This document shows positions 17,489 through 26,470 of a stretch of 64,000 bases of DNA, in pieces; positions within the stretch are counted from its first letter, which is position 1; each line of letters begins with the position of its first letter. The DNA is from Polaribacter cellanae (GTDB taxonomy: Bacteria; Bacteroidota; Bacteroidia; Flavobacteriales; Flavobacteriaceae): positions 1,788,001 through 1,852,000 of the forward strand of contig NZ_CP071869.1 of the NCBI RefSeq assembly GCF_017569185.1. Reading direction: 5' to 3'. The notes beneath the pieces were generated by a model. That model made no database searches and was not told the DNA's origin. It saw only the letters and a list, made by a program, of their open reading frames with translations. The translations under genes were made by a program, and so were the position numbers.

Positions 17489-17962
17489 ATCTCTTATCAT
17501 AGAAAGATAAACTCACGTTTATTTTTGGGAGTAGATTATTATGATTTTAATTCATACAATGAAATAAATCCTGTAAGTCTTTCTTTAAGTCCTGTATTAG
17601 AAAGAAATAAATTCATATCTAAAACTGAAAGTCAACAAATTAGAATAAGCGGTTTTTATGACATTTTGGTTAGAAATAAATTTATAATTAGAGCAGGTTT
17701 ATATATTCCTTTTTTCAATAGTTCAAAAGTAGATTTAACCTTAATTTACCAAGATGAAATGAATCAAAATAGTTTATTTTTGGTATCAGTATCTACAAAT
17801 GAAAATAAGTTTTATTTAGGAATTGTTGATTCAGAGATTTCAATTGATTTTCTTTATGATTTAAATTTTTTAGAAGCTGGAATTTCTACTTCTTGGCACT
17901 CAAGTATAAGTCGAAACGATCCAATTATGAGATTCTCTGCTGTTTTAAATATCTATTTATAA
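17489..17962 (+). pseudogene. 5'-truncated gene for a beta-barrel-like protein
   Basis: The open frame is about 158 residues and starts without a natural N-terminus: it begins abruptly at the junction with inverted cassette A. The sequence is rich in alternating strands (KINSRLFLGVDYYDFNSYN, FYDILVRNKFIIRAGLYIPFF) and ends MRFSAVLNIYL, with the aromatic-hydrophobic pattern of outer-membrane barrels. The frame can be opened upstream only through the cassette A core site (from 17468). Most likely a remnant of a larger gene brought in by the rearrangement. Confidence 0.55.
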
Positions 17963-17971
17963 AATAAAAAT

Positions 17972-18172
17972 ATGGACTTTAGGTTAAAAAACAAAACATT
18001 TGGAAAGTTTATCTTAACATCAAATCTTTTGGTTGTAATAATTTTATGTTTTAACAGTTGCATTGAAGAAGATATTTGCACTAAACAAGTTAATATTCCA
18101 AGATGGAATGAGCAAGAACAAATATTTGAAGATAATTTTCAAGATTTTCCCTGTGATTACAATGGAATTTAA
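17972..18172 (+). CDS. Small putative lipoprotein
   Basis: 66 residues, starting 10 bases after the truncated barrel gene. A hydrophobic N-terminal segment (LLVVIILCFNSC) ends in a lipobox-like FNSC at about residues 27-30, preceded by a longer than usual charged region. The mature part is short and acidic with four cysteines. It may be an intact small lipoprotein or the 5' fragment of a larger one. No family recognised. Its stop lies 38 bases before the attC. Confidence 0.5.
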   Translation: MDFRLKNKTFGKFILTSNLLVVIILCFNSCIEEDICTKQVNIPRWNEQEQIFEDNFQDFPCDYNGI

Positions 18173-18209
18173 AAAATGGAATAAGTTGGAAACTGAAAAA
18201 ACAACGAAA

Positions 18210-18343
18210 TGGCAACACCGTATATAATTTATTGCTGGCTTCTTGCCTACTTACGAAAGTCCTCGCGGACTTTCTTGGTCGGAAATTATTTACTAAATTA
18301 GTTGCTTGAAACACGCAACAAACCATATACAAAACCGTTGGCC
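18210..18343 (+). other. attC site (type ii)
   Basis: Ends TGGCAAC ... GTTGGCC. The central hairpin CGAAAGTCCTCGCGGACTTT and arms GTATATAATTTATTGC / GCAACAAACCATATAC are clear. It closes the rearranged cassette at 17012. Confidence 0.8.
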
Positions 18344-18409
18344 ACAATCCCCCATAGAAAGCTTCTTTCCTCATTACGTTGGCTAACGTAAAAATCGTAT
18401 CTTTCTAAA

Positions 18410-18590
18410 TAATTAATTTGAGCTCTTTGCAAGGCCGTTTTTCAAAGTGTTGCTACTGCGTGTAAGCACGTGCGCAATCCTGGTTGAAATGTTTGCCATC
18501 AGTACATTGGCGATCCCGATAGCTATCGGGAATCCCGTTCAGAATAATCTCTTTGCCTAAAGCACATTTCCTTAGAGCTTTTTAAAATCT
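18410..18590 (+). ncRNA. Candidate IS110 bridge RNA
   Basis: The noncoding left end upstream of the transposase is where IS110-subgroup elements encode the bridge RNA that chooses the target. GTTTTTCAAA at 18437-18446 is the exact complement of TTTGAAAAAC, which matches the right target flank of the 43-kb and 52-kb insertions (and nine of ten bases here). TCAGAAT at 18539-18545 repeats the last bases of the element's own right end, as a donor guide would. A strong hairpin (GATCCCGATAGC / GCTATCGGGAATC) lies between them. Limits are approximate. Confidence 0.45.
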
Positions 18591-18596
18591 TTAAGT

Positions 18597-19955
18597 ATGA
18601 AAGAACAAATTAGCTTAGATGTAGTCAATAAAAATGCAGCAGGCATTGATATTGGTAGTAGAAGTCATTGGGTGGCAGTTGGTCAGAGCGATGACTTAAT
18701 CAAAGAGTTTGGCGTCTACAATGAAAATCTATACCAACTCGCCGATTGGTTGACCTCTCACAACATTAAGCATGTTGCTATGGAGAGTACCGGAAACTAC
18801 TGGCAAAATTTACATGCCGTACTGCTCTCAAGAGGATTTGAGGTAACCCTGTGCAATGGTAAATTTACCAAAAACATCAAAGGAAAGAAAACAGATGTCA
18901 AAGACTGTCAATGGATCCAAAAACTACACAGTTTAGGACTGCTCTCGGGTAGTTTTTTACCCGATGAAGACACCGAAATACTCAGAACATACACAAGACA
19001 CCGATACAATCTGATAAAACAAGCTGCCTCGGCAACAAAGAAGATGCAGAAATACCTTAGACTTATGAATATTCGCCTCGATGTAGTGGTCAAAGATGTG
19101 GTGGGACTTACAGGACTTAAAATTATTCGTGCCATTGCTCTAGGCGAAACCGATCCAGAAAAACTAGCAAGTTTACGTCATTACAACTGCAAGAAAAGCG
19201 AAGAAGAAATTGCCAAAGCATTGCACTCCAACGGAAGAAAAGACTTCCTTTATGCACTAAAAGATGAGCTAGACACCTACGATTTCGTGCAAAAGAAAAT
19301 AAGAGAATGTGACGACCAGATTGCCGCAAAACTCGACGAAATAATAGGTAAAGACCCTGAAAAACAAGAACATTATATCGATAAGAAACCGTATAAACGC
19401 ATTAACAAAAACACCCCTAAAGACATAGACATCAATTTAAAATCCTACCAAATGTTCAAAGGTGTAGACCTTTTAGCCATAGAAGGTATGAGTTACAATA
19501 CCGTCCTTACCATCATGAGTGAAGTAGGTTTTGATGGAATCAAAAAGTTTAATTCCGCAAAACAATTTACATCTTGGCTTAGGCTGGCGCCCAACAACAA
19601 AGTAAGTGGTGGAAAAGTGCTATCCAGCAAAATAGGGAAAGGAAGCAACAGACTCAAAATTGCTCTGCGAAATGCAGCAAACTCCATTGGTAATTTAAAA
19701 GACAGCACACCCCTGCGGGATTTTTTCCATAGAATCAACTTCAGAAAAGGCCGTGTCTCGGCCATCACTGCAACAGCAAGAAAATTAGCAGTCATCATTT
19801 GGAATATGGTCACAAAAGGAATTCCATACCAAAACCCAGAAGGCTATCTCTACCTTGACCAAAAAAGAAAATTAGGTATCGTTAAAAGAATGAAGAAACA
19901 AATCACTAAATTTGGAATAACAAATGACGATTTAGAGCTAAACACAACCCCTTGA
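18597..19955 (+). CDS. IS110-family DEDD transposase
   Basis: 452 residues. N-terminal RuvC-like DEDD domain: AGIDIGSRSHWVAVG (first acid), MESTGNYWQNL (second acid), KTDVKDCQWIQKLHSLGLL (last acids). The C-terminal Tnp_20 domain contains IEGMSYNTVLTIMSEVG and GGKVLSSKIGKGSNRLKIAL with the candidate catalytic serine. These enzymes recombine DNA under guidance of a bridge RNA and leave no or very short target duplications. The gene looks intact. It stops 33 bases before the element's right end. Confidence 0.93.
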   Translation: MKEQISLDVVNKNAAGIDIGSRSHWVAVGQSDDLIKEFGVYNENLYQLADWLTSHNIKHVAMESTGNYWQNLHAVLLSRGFEVTLCNGKFTKNIKGKKTDVKDCQWIQKLHSLGLLSGSFLPDEDTEILRTYTRHRYNLIKQAASATKKMQKYLRLMNIRLDVVVKDVVGLTGLKIIRAIALGETDPEKLASLRHYNCKKSEEEIAKALHSNGRKDFLYALKDELDTYDFVQKKIRECDDQIAAKLDEIIGKDPEKQEHYIDKKPYKRINKNTPKDIDINLKSYQMFKGVDLLAIEGMSYNTVLTIMSEVGFDGIKKFNSAKQFTSWLRLAPNNKVSGGKVLSSKIGKGSNRLKIALRNAANSIGNLKDSTPLRDFFHRINFRKGRVSAITATARKLAVIIWNMVTKGIPYQNPEGYLYLDQKRKLGIVKRMKKQITKFGITNDDLELNTTP

Positions 19956-20001
19956 AAAACAAGAATTTAATTTTACGTTAGTCAGAATTTGAAAAAATGT
20001 T

Positions 20002-20730
20002 ATGAAAAGAATTAAGTTATTAATTATCACACTATCGTTAGTGTTATTTTTTTCTTGTGAGAAAGATGACGTTAGAGAAGAATTACCCGGAACACCGACA
20101 TCAATCTCTGGAACTGTTAAAGACTATCATCGAAATTTAGATGTGAATAATTTTGAAATAAAACTAATTAAATATTGGTCGTGTCCTGGTGGAGGAATAG
20201 GACCCAATTATTGTACAAAAGAAATTGCAACAACTTATTCAGATATTGATGGAAACTACCAATTAGATTTTGACTACAATTTACGAAGTGATGAAAATTA
20301 TCGATTAGCTTTTAATGAAACTGAAAACAACACCTATTATTATGAATTTGTTTCAAATTCTGGAGAATTTTATAGAGATTATAATACTTCGAATTTAGTT
20401 GAGGGAGAAAATAATATTCTAAATTTAAATGCTTTTATTCCAATTAAATTAAAATTTAACCTCACTGTTTTAAATAATCACACACCACCTTTAATTACTG
20501 GAATAGAATATAATGACAATTTTGACTTTGGCACTGAATTTACCTATGATAATTTTAAGTCGTTTGAAAGAAAAACTCGACCAAATTCTGAAATTAATAT
20601 TAAATTCTGGTATATCGAAAATTATAATTCAAATAGTCCGATTTTTCACTACGCACCAGTTGTTTCATATCAAACTGACGAAAATGAATTAACTGAATTG
20701 GATTTTGAAATAGACTGCAATGGATTTTAA
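20002..20730 (+). CDS. Lipoprotein with carboxypeptidase-regulatory-like fold
   Basis: 242 residues. Lipoprotein signal MKRIKLLIITLSLVLFFSC with lipobox FFSC, then SISGTVKDYHRN and TYSDIDGNYQLDF, which resemble the regulatory-like/Cna-B beta-sandwich domains common in Bacteroidetes surface lipoproteins. The IS110 element sits just upstream, between this gene and its cassette start, so any promoter in the cassette leader is displaced. The cassette end TACTGCCAAC pairs with the start GTTGGCC for only six bases, hinting that start and end came from different cassettes. Confidence 0.7.
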   Translation: MKRIKLLIITLSLVLFFSCEKDDVREELPGTPTSISGTVKDYHRNLDVNNFEIKLIKYWSCPGGGIGPNYCTKEIATTYSDIDGNYQLDFDYNLRSDENYRLAFNETENNTYYYEFVSNSGEFYRDYNTSNLVEGENNILNLNAFIPIKLKFNLTVLNNHTPPLITGIEYNDNFDFGTEFTYDNFKSFERKTRPNSEINIKFWYIENYNSNSPIFHYAPVVSYQTDENELTELDFEIDCNGF

Positions 20731-20738
20731 AAAACTAC

Positions 20739-20870
20739 TGCCAACACCGTATATAATTTATTGCTAGTTCTAGCCTACTTACGAAAATCCTCGCGGATTT
20801 TCTATTCGGTTTGTATTTGCTAAATTAGGTGCTTAAAACACGCAACAAACCATATACAAACACGTTGGCA
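20739..20870 (+). other. attC site (type ii)
   Basis: Ends TGCCAAC ... GTTGGCA. Hairpin GAAAATCCTCGCGGATTTTC. Arms GTATATAATTTATTGC / GCAACAAACCATATAC, the same pair as the preceding attC at 18210. Confidence 0.8.
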
Positions 20871-21385
20871 ACCATTTAAGAAAAATCCGTAAACATTTGA
20901 AAAATCCAGCCAAATAGAACCGAAAAAAATATTGTGGGCGGAATTGAATTACGGAATTGACAAACTGAACTGAATACAAAACCGAATGAAAACGGATTTT
21001 TTGCCGACTAAAAGCTGAACCGAAAATTTTTGAGTTTTAAGCCGATTTCTGACAAGCGAAACGCATAAGAAACGTGAAAATTATTGCGGGATAAAAAACT
21101 GAACCGAAAACTATTTCACCGAATTTTACTCGGACGGAAAAAGAATCGATTTTTTTTTTGATTTTTAAGTAATAATCCGAAAAGCTGTGTTTATCTACGA
21201 AAATGAATCTGAAAAGGAAAAAGCAGAATCGGAATGTGGAAAACCGTAAAAAGAATTAAGCAGAATTGACTAAATTGGTCGTTTAAAGAATAAAAACGGC
21301 TGAATTAAAGCTGACGTGAAAAAGCAGAGCGACAAAGGAAAAACGGTTGCCAACAAAGTATAAAAATAATTGCTATTTTTAGCTA

Positions 21386-23031
21386 GGCACTTTCATAAAA
21401 CAACGAATCCCTTGTTTTTACGAGGGATTTGTTGTATTTTGTAGCTATAATAAACCCCGAAAATGGCCAATATAGGCAAAAAACGGGGTTTTAATTTCGA
21501 CAATTATGAAAGTACGAAGAATTTCTGAAATGCAACACCGCATTTCAATTTTTTCCCCTCAGCGAGAATTATGATGCTCATTATGCGCGATTTTTAGAGG
21601 GAGATTTAGGTAAAATCTACTCTGCAATTCCTTGGAATGATTTAGTTAGCTCTTTTGGTATTTCTGAACAATCAAAAGGGAGAAACTATCTTTTTAGTCC
21701 TAAAGGAAGACTAGGTTTAATGTTTTTAAAACATTATGCTAATTGTTCAGATAGAAAATTGATTGAGCAACTAAACTCGAATTTAGACTATCAATTTTTC
21801 TGTGATATAGAACTAGGTTTTGAACGCTTAACAAACTATAAAATAGTGAGCCAAATACGTTGTGAATTAGCAGAGAAACTCGATATTAATTCCATAGAAA
21901 AAATTCTATTCAACTCTTGGAAAAACGAAATTGAAAACCCCAATCAAATTGTAATGGATGCTACTTGTTATGAAAGTGAAGTTCGTTACCCTAGCATCCA
22001 AAAATTACTTTGGGAGTCGGTTCATTGGTTGTACAATCAATTACGTAAAACCTGCTCTATATTAGGGGTTAAAATGATTAGAAGTAAATATATCAAGTGG
22101 AAAAAACGTTATCAAGGATTTAGTAAAATGCGAAGAAAAACCAAGTCGAAACGTATTTCATTAACCCGAGGTTTACTCAATCTGTTAAGTAAATTTATCA
22201 ACTTTGAAAAAGAGTTGTCAGAAAATCACAATATTGAGTTTATAGCTTTGTATTATAAGCGAATAAATACAATTCAAAGGATTTACAAACAACAAAAAGA
22301 TCATTTTGATACAGGAGAAAAAATCAAAGATAGAATTGTAAGCATTCAAAAGGATTATATTCGTCCTATTGTTCGAGGAAAGGAAGTAAAACCTGTTGAA
22401 TTTGGAGCAAAAGTTAACAAAGTTCAAATTGATGGAATTAGCTTTATCGAACATATTAACTTTAATGCATTTCATGAAGGAAATCGTTTTATTCAAACAG
22501 TCCAAAAAGCACAAGGATTAACTCGAAAAAAAGTAAAAATAGCTGGAGCAGATAAAATTTATGCCACCAATAAAAATAGAAAACACTGTAGTTCTAAGAA
22601 CATAGAAACAGACTTTATCCCCAAGGGAAAAAAGCCGAAAAATCATAAAGAAAAAAAGCAACTTAGAGCTATTATCGCAAAAGAAAGAGCTACAAGATTA
22701 GAAGGTTCTTTTGGAAAGGATAAAGAATATTATCACTTACGAAAAATAAAAGCCAAAACTAAAAAGAATGAAATTCTATGGATATTCTTTGGAATACACA
22801 CAGGGAATGCTCTTGAAATTGGCCGAAGAAAAATAGCTAAAACAGCACAACAAGTAGTCTAAATTTGAAGCATTGAATATAGTTTTATGGGAGAGGTATG
22901 TCTTGTTGGGAAGTTTTTAAGAAACTGAACACTTAAAACAGCTTTAAAACAAAAATTGAGGGTAGAATTTAAATAATTCTGCCCGCAATTTTAGCTGCAT
23001 TTTTAAAAATAACCTATTTTCTGAATGTGCC
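21386..23031 (+). mobile_element. DDE insertion sequence, internal copy inside an attC
   Basis: 1646 bp, same element as the two boundary copies but opposite orientation. Terminal repeats GGCACTTTCATAAAA / GGCACATTCAGAAAA. Target duplication TAGCTA at 21380-21385 and 23032-23037, in the loop side of a type-i attC. Its own simple 6-bp duplication shows independent transposition and fixes the duplication length for this IS. Confidence 0.92.
21720..22862 (+). CDS. IS transposase (IS1182/IS5-like), internal copy
   Basis: 380 residues, identical to the left boundary copy except for the last residue (ending QQVV). Upstream, the same frame is open from 21510 and encodes EEFLKCNTAFQFFPLSENYD and onward. 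An ATG at 21506 lies in the next frame (ATGAAAGTACGAAG), so the full protein could start at a non-ATG codon or arise by a +1 shift near TTTTTTCCCC at about 21550. All three copies agree in this region, so it is not a sequencing slip in one copy. Confidence 0.85.
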   Translation: MFLKHYANCSDRKLIEQLNSNLDYQFFCDIELGFERLTNYKIVSQIRCELAEKLDINSIEKILFNSWKNEIENPNQIVMDATCYESEVRYPSIQKLLWESVHWLYNQLRKTCSILGVKMIRSKYIKWKKRYQGFSKMRRKTKSKRISLTRGLLNLLSKFINFEKELSENHNIEFIALYYKRINTIQRIYKQQKDHFDTGEKIKDRIVSIQKDYIRPIVRGKEVKPVEFGAKVNKVQIDGISFIEHINFNAFHEGNRFIQTVQKAQGLTRKKVKIAGADKIYATNKNRKHCSSKNIETDFIPKGKKPKNHKEKKQLRAIIAKERATRLEGSFGKDKEYYHLRKIKAKTKKNEILWIFFGIHTGNALEIGRRKIAKTAQQVV

Positions 23032-23126
23032 TAGCTAAATTAAAGGTAGTTGCAATTTTGCACACTTCTGAATTTCATGCTGAAATTCCTCGCGCACAAA
23101 ACCGCAACTATTCTTATACAAACACG

Positions 23127-23576
23127 TTAGCAAATATTGTTCTCACTCAAACGCTGAAAAATAGTGAATTAAAATTAATAGATTTTATCACAAAAAAGGA
23201 ATTTCAAAATGCTGAGCACTCGCTCGCTCGTAAAATTTTGCGTGGGAATTTACTCAAATGTGGAATTATAAAACGTGAGAATTTTCTCAAACTCGAAAAA
23301 ACAAAATTGCGGAATTTTCAAAGAATCGTGAAATTTAGAAAGCTTGAGAAATTGAGCAGAAAATGAAAAATATAAATTGCGGAATTCTTACTCAAAAGCT
23401 GAGTTTTAGGATTTAATTAATGAACTAAGGGGAATGAAAAAAACAACATTTGCTAACAACGCATAAAAATAATTGCTATTTTAGCTTAACCAAAGGTCGT
23501 TGCAATTTTGCACACTTCTGAATTTCATGCTGAAATTCCTCGCGCACAAAATCGCAACTAATCTTATACAAACCCG
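23127..23576 (+). mobile_element. ORF-less cassette A (copy 1), type-i attC
   Basis: Family A starts GTTAGCAAAT and ends ATTTGCTAAC, a perfect 10-base inverted match. The body (about 325 bases) begins ATTGTTCTCACTCAAACGC. It contains a partly open plus frame, but that frame has no start codon inside the cassette and is shifted by homopolymer indels between copies, so it is not called as a gene. attC 23451-23582. This copy has CACTCGCTCG and a private AGA in place of TCGG near 23181. Confidence 0.8.
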
Positions 23577-24201
23577 TTGGCAACCATTTAAGAAAAATCC
23601 GTAAACATTTGAAAAATCCAGCCAAATAGAACCGAAAAAAATATTGTGGGCGGAATTGAATTGCGGAATTGACAAACTGAACTGAATACAAAACCGAATG
23701 AAAACGGATTTTTTGCCGACTAAAAGCTGAACCGAAAATTTTTGAGTTTTAAGCCGATTTCTGACAAGTGAAACGCATAAGAAACGTGAAAATTATTGCG
23801 GAATAAAAAACTGAACCGAAAACTATTGCGCCGAATTTTACTCGGACGGAAAAAATCAGCGGAAAAAGAATCGAATTTTTTTTTTTGATTTTTAAGTAAT
23901 AATCCGAAAAGTTTGTGTTTATCTACGAAAATGAATCTGAAAAGGAAAAAGCAGAATCGGAATGTGGAAAACCGTAAAAAGAATTAAGCAGAATTGACTA
24001 AATTGGTCGTTTAAAGAATAAAAACGACTGAATTAAAGCTGACGTGAAAAAGCAAAGCGACAAAGGAAAAACGGTTGCCAACAAAGTATAAAAATAATTG
24101 CTATTTTGGCTAAACCAAAGGTAGTTGCAATTTTGCACACTTCTGAATTTCATGCTGAAATTCCTCGCGTACAAAACCGCAACTATTCTTATACAAACAC
24201 G
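23577..24201 (+). mobile_element. ORF-less cassette B (copy 2), type-i attC
   Basis: 625 bp; attC 24076-24207. Carries the GTTTGTG and CGACTGAATT variants shared with copies at 55175 and 57744. Confidence 0.8.
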
Positions 24202-24225
24202 TTAGGCAACATTAGAACAAACCCA

Positions 24226-24861
24226 TTGGAAAGGCAACAAGCAATAGAAAAATATTCAACAATCAAATTGACCGAACTTTCAGAAAAAGAAAGAGCGGAA
24301 CAGTTAGAAGTTATGACTTTAGAAGATTGGAGCGATTCCATAGGTTGGAATTCTTTACCAAAACCTGTTCGGAATGAATTTGAGTCTGGGAAAGAAATTA
24401 AAAACCCTGAATTGGAAAAGTATGATGCAGTTTTAATGATTTGGTTAAGATATCGACTGGAATCTGTAACAAACGAATTCTTATGCGAAAAACTTAATCT
24501 TGACAGGATAATAGGCGAACCGATTAAACTCGAATCGTGTCCTTGTTGTGGTTACAGAACAATTGAAGAACGTGGTAATTATGATATTTGTAAAGTTTGC
24601 TGGTGGGAAGATGATGGACAAGACAATCAGCATTCTGAAAAAATAATGGGCGGACCGAATTACGGAATTAGTTTAGTTATAGGTAGATACAACTATCTGA
24701 TTTATGGACTTTATGACCCAAAACGAACTGACCTGATGGAATTAAAAGCGGAACAAAACGAATTTGAAAAAGGCAGAATATTTGAAATAATTGACAATGA
24801 GTATCTGATTGAAAAAGGAACTGATTGGAAATGGAAAATAACGTTGCCTAACACCGTATAA
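24226..24861 (+). CDS. CPCC-type cysteine-rich protein
   Basis: 211 residues from the TTG at 24226. The centre contains CPCCGYRTIEERGNYDICKVCWWEDD (quoted in parts: CPCCGYRTIEERG and CKVCWWEDDGQDN), the signature of the Cys_rich_CPCC family, likely a zinc-binding fold. The upstream half (AIEKYSTIKLTELSEKERAEQLEVMTLEDW) is helical. A longer ORF can be opened back into the attC at 24106 but that part is attC sequence. The last codons and stop (LPNTV, then TAA) lie inside the next attC. ATG at MTLEDW is an alternative start. Function unknown. Confidence 0.75.
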   Translation: MERQQAIEKYSTIKLTELSEKERAEQLEVMTLEDWSDSIGWNSLPKPVRNEFESGKEIKNPELEKYDAVLMIWLRYRLESVTNEFLCEKLNLDRIIGEPIKLESCPCCGYRTIEERGNYDICKVCWWEDDGQDNQHSEKIMGGPNYGISLVIGRYNYLIYGLYDPKRTDLMELKAEQNEFEKGRIFEIIDNEYLIEKGTDWKWKITLPNTV

Positions 24862-24977
24862 AATTAATTGCTGGTAATAGCCTACTTACGAAAGTCCTCG
24901 CGGACTTTCTATACGTGATTTATTTGCTAATTTTAGTACTTAAAACACGCAACTAATCTTATACAAACACGTTAGCA
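24846..24977 (+). other. attC site (type ii) overlapping the 3' end of the CPCC gene
   Basis: Ends GCCTAAC ... GTTAGCA. The gene's stop codon TAA (24859-24861) lies in the outer stem. The cassette start GTTAGGCAAC matches the end GTTGCCTAAC over ten bases. Confidence 0.8.
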
Positions 24978-25422
24978 AATATTGTTCTCACTCAAACGCT
25001 GAAAAATAGTGAATTAAAATTAATATATTTTATCACAAAAAAGGAATTTCAAAATGCTGAGCACTCTCTCGCTCGTAAGATTTTGCGTGGGAATTTACTC
25101 AAATGTGGAATTATAAAACGTGAGAATTTTCTCAAACTCGAAAAAACAAAATTGCGGAATTTCCAAGGAATCGTGAAATTTAGAAAGTTTGAGAAATTGA
25201 GCAGAAAATGAAAAATATAAATTACGGAATTCTTACTCAAAAGCTGAATTTTAGGATTTAATTAATGAACTAAGGAGAATAAAAAAAACAACATTTGCTA
25301 ACAACGCATAAAAATAATTGCTAATTTTAGCTCAACCAAAGGTCGTTGCAATTTTGCGCACTTCTGAATTTCATGCTGAAATTCCTCGCGCACAAAATCG
25401 CAACTATTCTTATACAAACACG
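24972..25422 (+). mobile_element. ORF-less cassette A (copy 2), type-i attC
   Basis: 451 bp; attC 25296-25428. Has the CACTCTCTCG variant and an ATT (TATATTTTATC) private change near 25025. Confidence 0.8.
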
Positions 25423-25441
25423 TTACCAGCAATTACACAAA

Positions 25442-26464
25442 ATGACCCCTGATTTAATTTCTCACATAGAACAATTTAATAATCACTATTTGATAATTAG
25501 TGGATATTCTGAGAATTATACCTTAAGTGTTTTAGATAGAACATTAAAAATAATTACCGAGTTTAGTTTTGGTAATGTTGACATTTGGAATGCCAATTTT
25601 CATATAGATGAAAATAAAGTGTTGATTTCGATTGCTACAACTGAAACGTTTAAAAATGAAAAAAACAAATATCAAGGATTCAATACTTTGTGGTATGAAG
25701 TTTATTTCAAAAAAAATATTTTATCAAAAAATAAGATTGTTTTTCAACATATAAAAACTTGGCCACAATCAGATTTTACGAGTATAAAAAGTTATTGTGA
25801 TAACAATGTAAGGTATTGGATTGGACTAAAACAAAATAAAAAGAAATTTAAAGAAAGACGAACATTTATAAATTTAGCAACAACCTCTGATTTAAAGCAA
25901 TTACCACAGCTAAACAAATCAATACTTGTTCATAATAGCACGAAACACAAATTTGACCTTATTGTTTCTGAGGAAAATTTATTCATTAGTATTATATCCG
26001 AAAAATGTACTCTAATTAAAACAAACTCAAAAGGAGAAAATATTCAATTACAAGAATTAAACATTCCTTTAAAAAAATTACACGAATATGCTGATTGTAG
26101 ATTAGTAGAAATAGAGAATAAAATATTTAGTTATTTCTGGACGGCATCTCAGGAATATTCAAAAAAATATCAATTTGAGTTATTTGGAACCGAGAATTTA
26201 AAAGAGAATGTTGATTCAGACAAAATCTCAAAACTCATAGATTCTGACTTTGTGCATTCTGTTACTTGGAATAAGCCGAAAATTGTTGGATATAAAAAGG
26301 TTTATGAGGAATCAAAAAAATATTATTCTGAAATTAATGAAAACGGAAAACTCGTTAATGAAAAAATAATTGAGAACGTGACTCCAATTCATTTTGGTTT
26401 TGATAATGATTTAATTTGTTTTTCGACTGATAAAAAAGAACTAGAAATAATAATCCGAAAATAA
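25442..26464 (+). CDS. Hypothetical protein, possible beta-propeller-like
   Basis: 340 residues from the ATG giving MTPDLISHIEQFNN, 20 bases after the cassette start. No signal peptide. The sequence is a series of short beta-strand-like segments (HYLIISGYSENYTLSVLDRTLKI, DIWNANFHIDENKVLISIATTE, ADCRLVEIENKIFSYFW) suggestive of a WD/propeller-like fold, but no family is recognised. A longer ORF back to 25346 only reads attC sequence. Single-gene cassette. Confidence 0.7.
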   Translation: MTPDLISHIEQFNNHYLIISGYSENYTLSVLDRTLKIITEFSFGNVDIWNANFHIDENKVLISIATTETFKNEKNKYQGFNTLWYEVYFKKNILSKNKIVFQHIKTWPQSDFTSIKSYCDNNVRYWIGLKQNKKKFKERRTFINLATTSDLKQLPQLNKSILVHNSTKHKFDLIVSEENLFISIISEKCTLIKTNSKGENIQLQELNIPLKKLHEYADCRLVEIENKIFSYFWTASQEYSKKYQFELFGTENLKENVDSDKISKLIDSDFVHSVTWNKPKIVGYKKVYEESKKYYSEINENGKLVNEKIIENVTPIHFGFDNDLICFSTDKKELEIIIRK

Positions 26465-26470
26465 AAAAGC

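Larger units (their letters stand above)
18349..19988 (+). mobile_element. IS110-group insertion sequence at a cassette start
   Basis: Inferred limits come from comparison with 43262-43405 and 51835-51978, which carry the same two ends. The left end starts CCCCCATAGAAA and the right end finishes GTTAGTCAGAAT. Subterminal inverted repeats GGCTAACGTAAAA (18381) and TTTTACGTTAGTC (19971) are visible. A long noncoding left end (248 bases) and a short right end fit the IS110 subgroup. The flanks read CACAAT / TTGAAAAAA, so the uninterrupted site would be a normal cassette start. The element is 1640 bp. Confidence 0.75.
20865..23126 (+). mobile_element. ORF-less cassette B (copy 1), attC split by an IS
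   Basis: Family B starts GTTGGCAACC and ends GGTTGCCAAC. Its body is about 485 bases of AT-rich DNA with the words GCGGAATTGA, AACCGAAAA and a poly-T tract near the middle that varies in length between copies. Short ORFs on the minus strand recur only because the copies are near identical. The attC (21348-23132, type i) is interrupted by the IS at 21386-23031. Without the IS and one TSD the cassette is 610 bp. Confidence 0.8.

Noticed and set aside
17155..17490. 111-codon minus-strand ORF
   Set aside because: It is the plus-frame ORF of cassette A seen through the inverted fragment plus cassette B sequence. The rearrangement is reported in its place.
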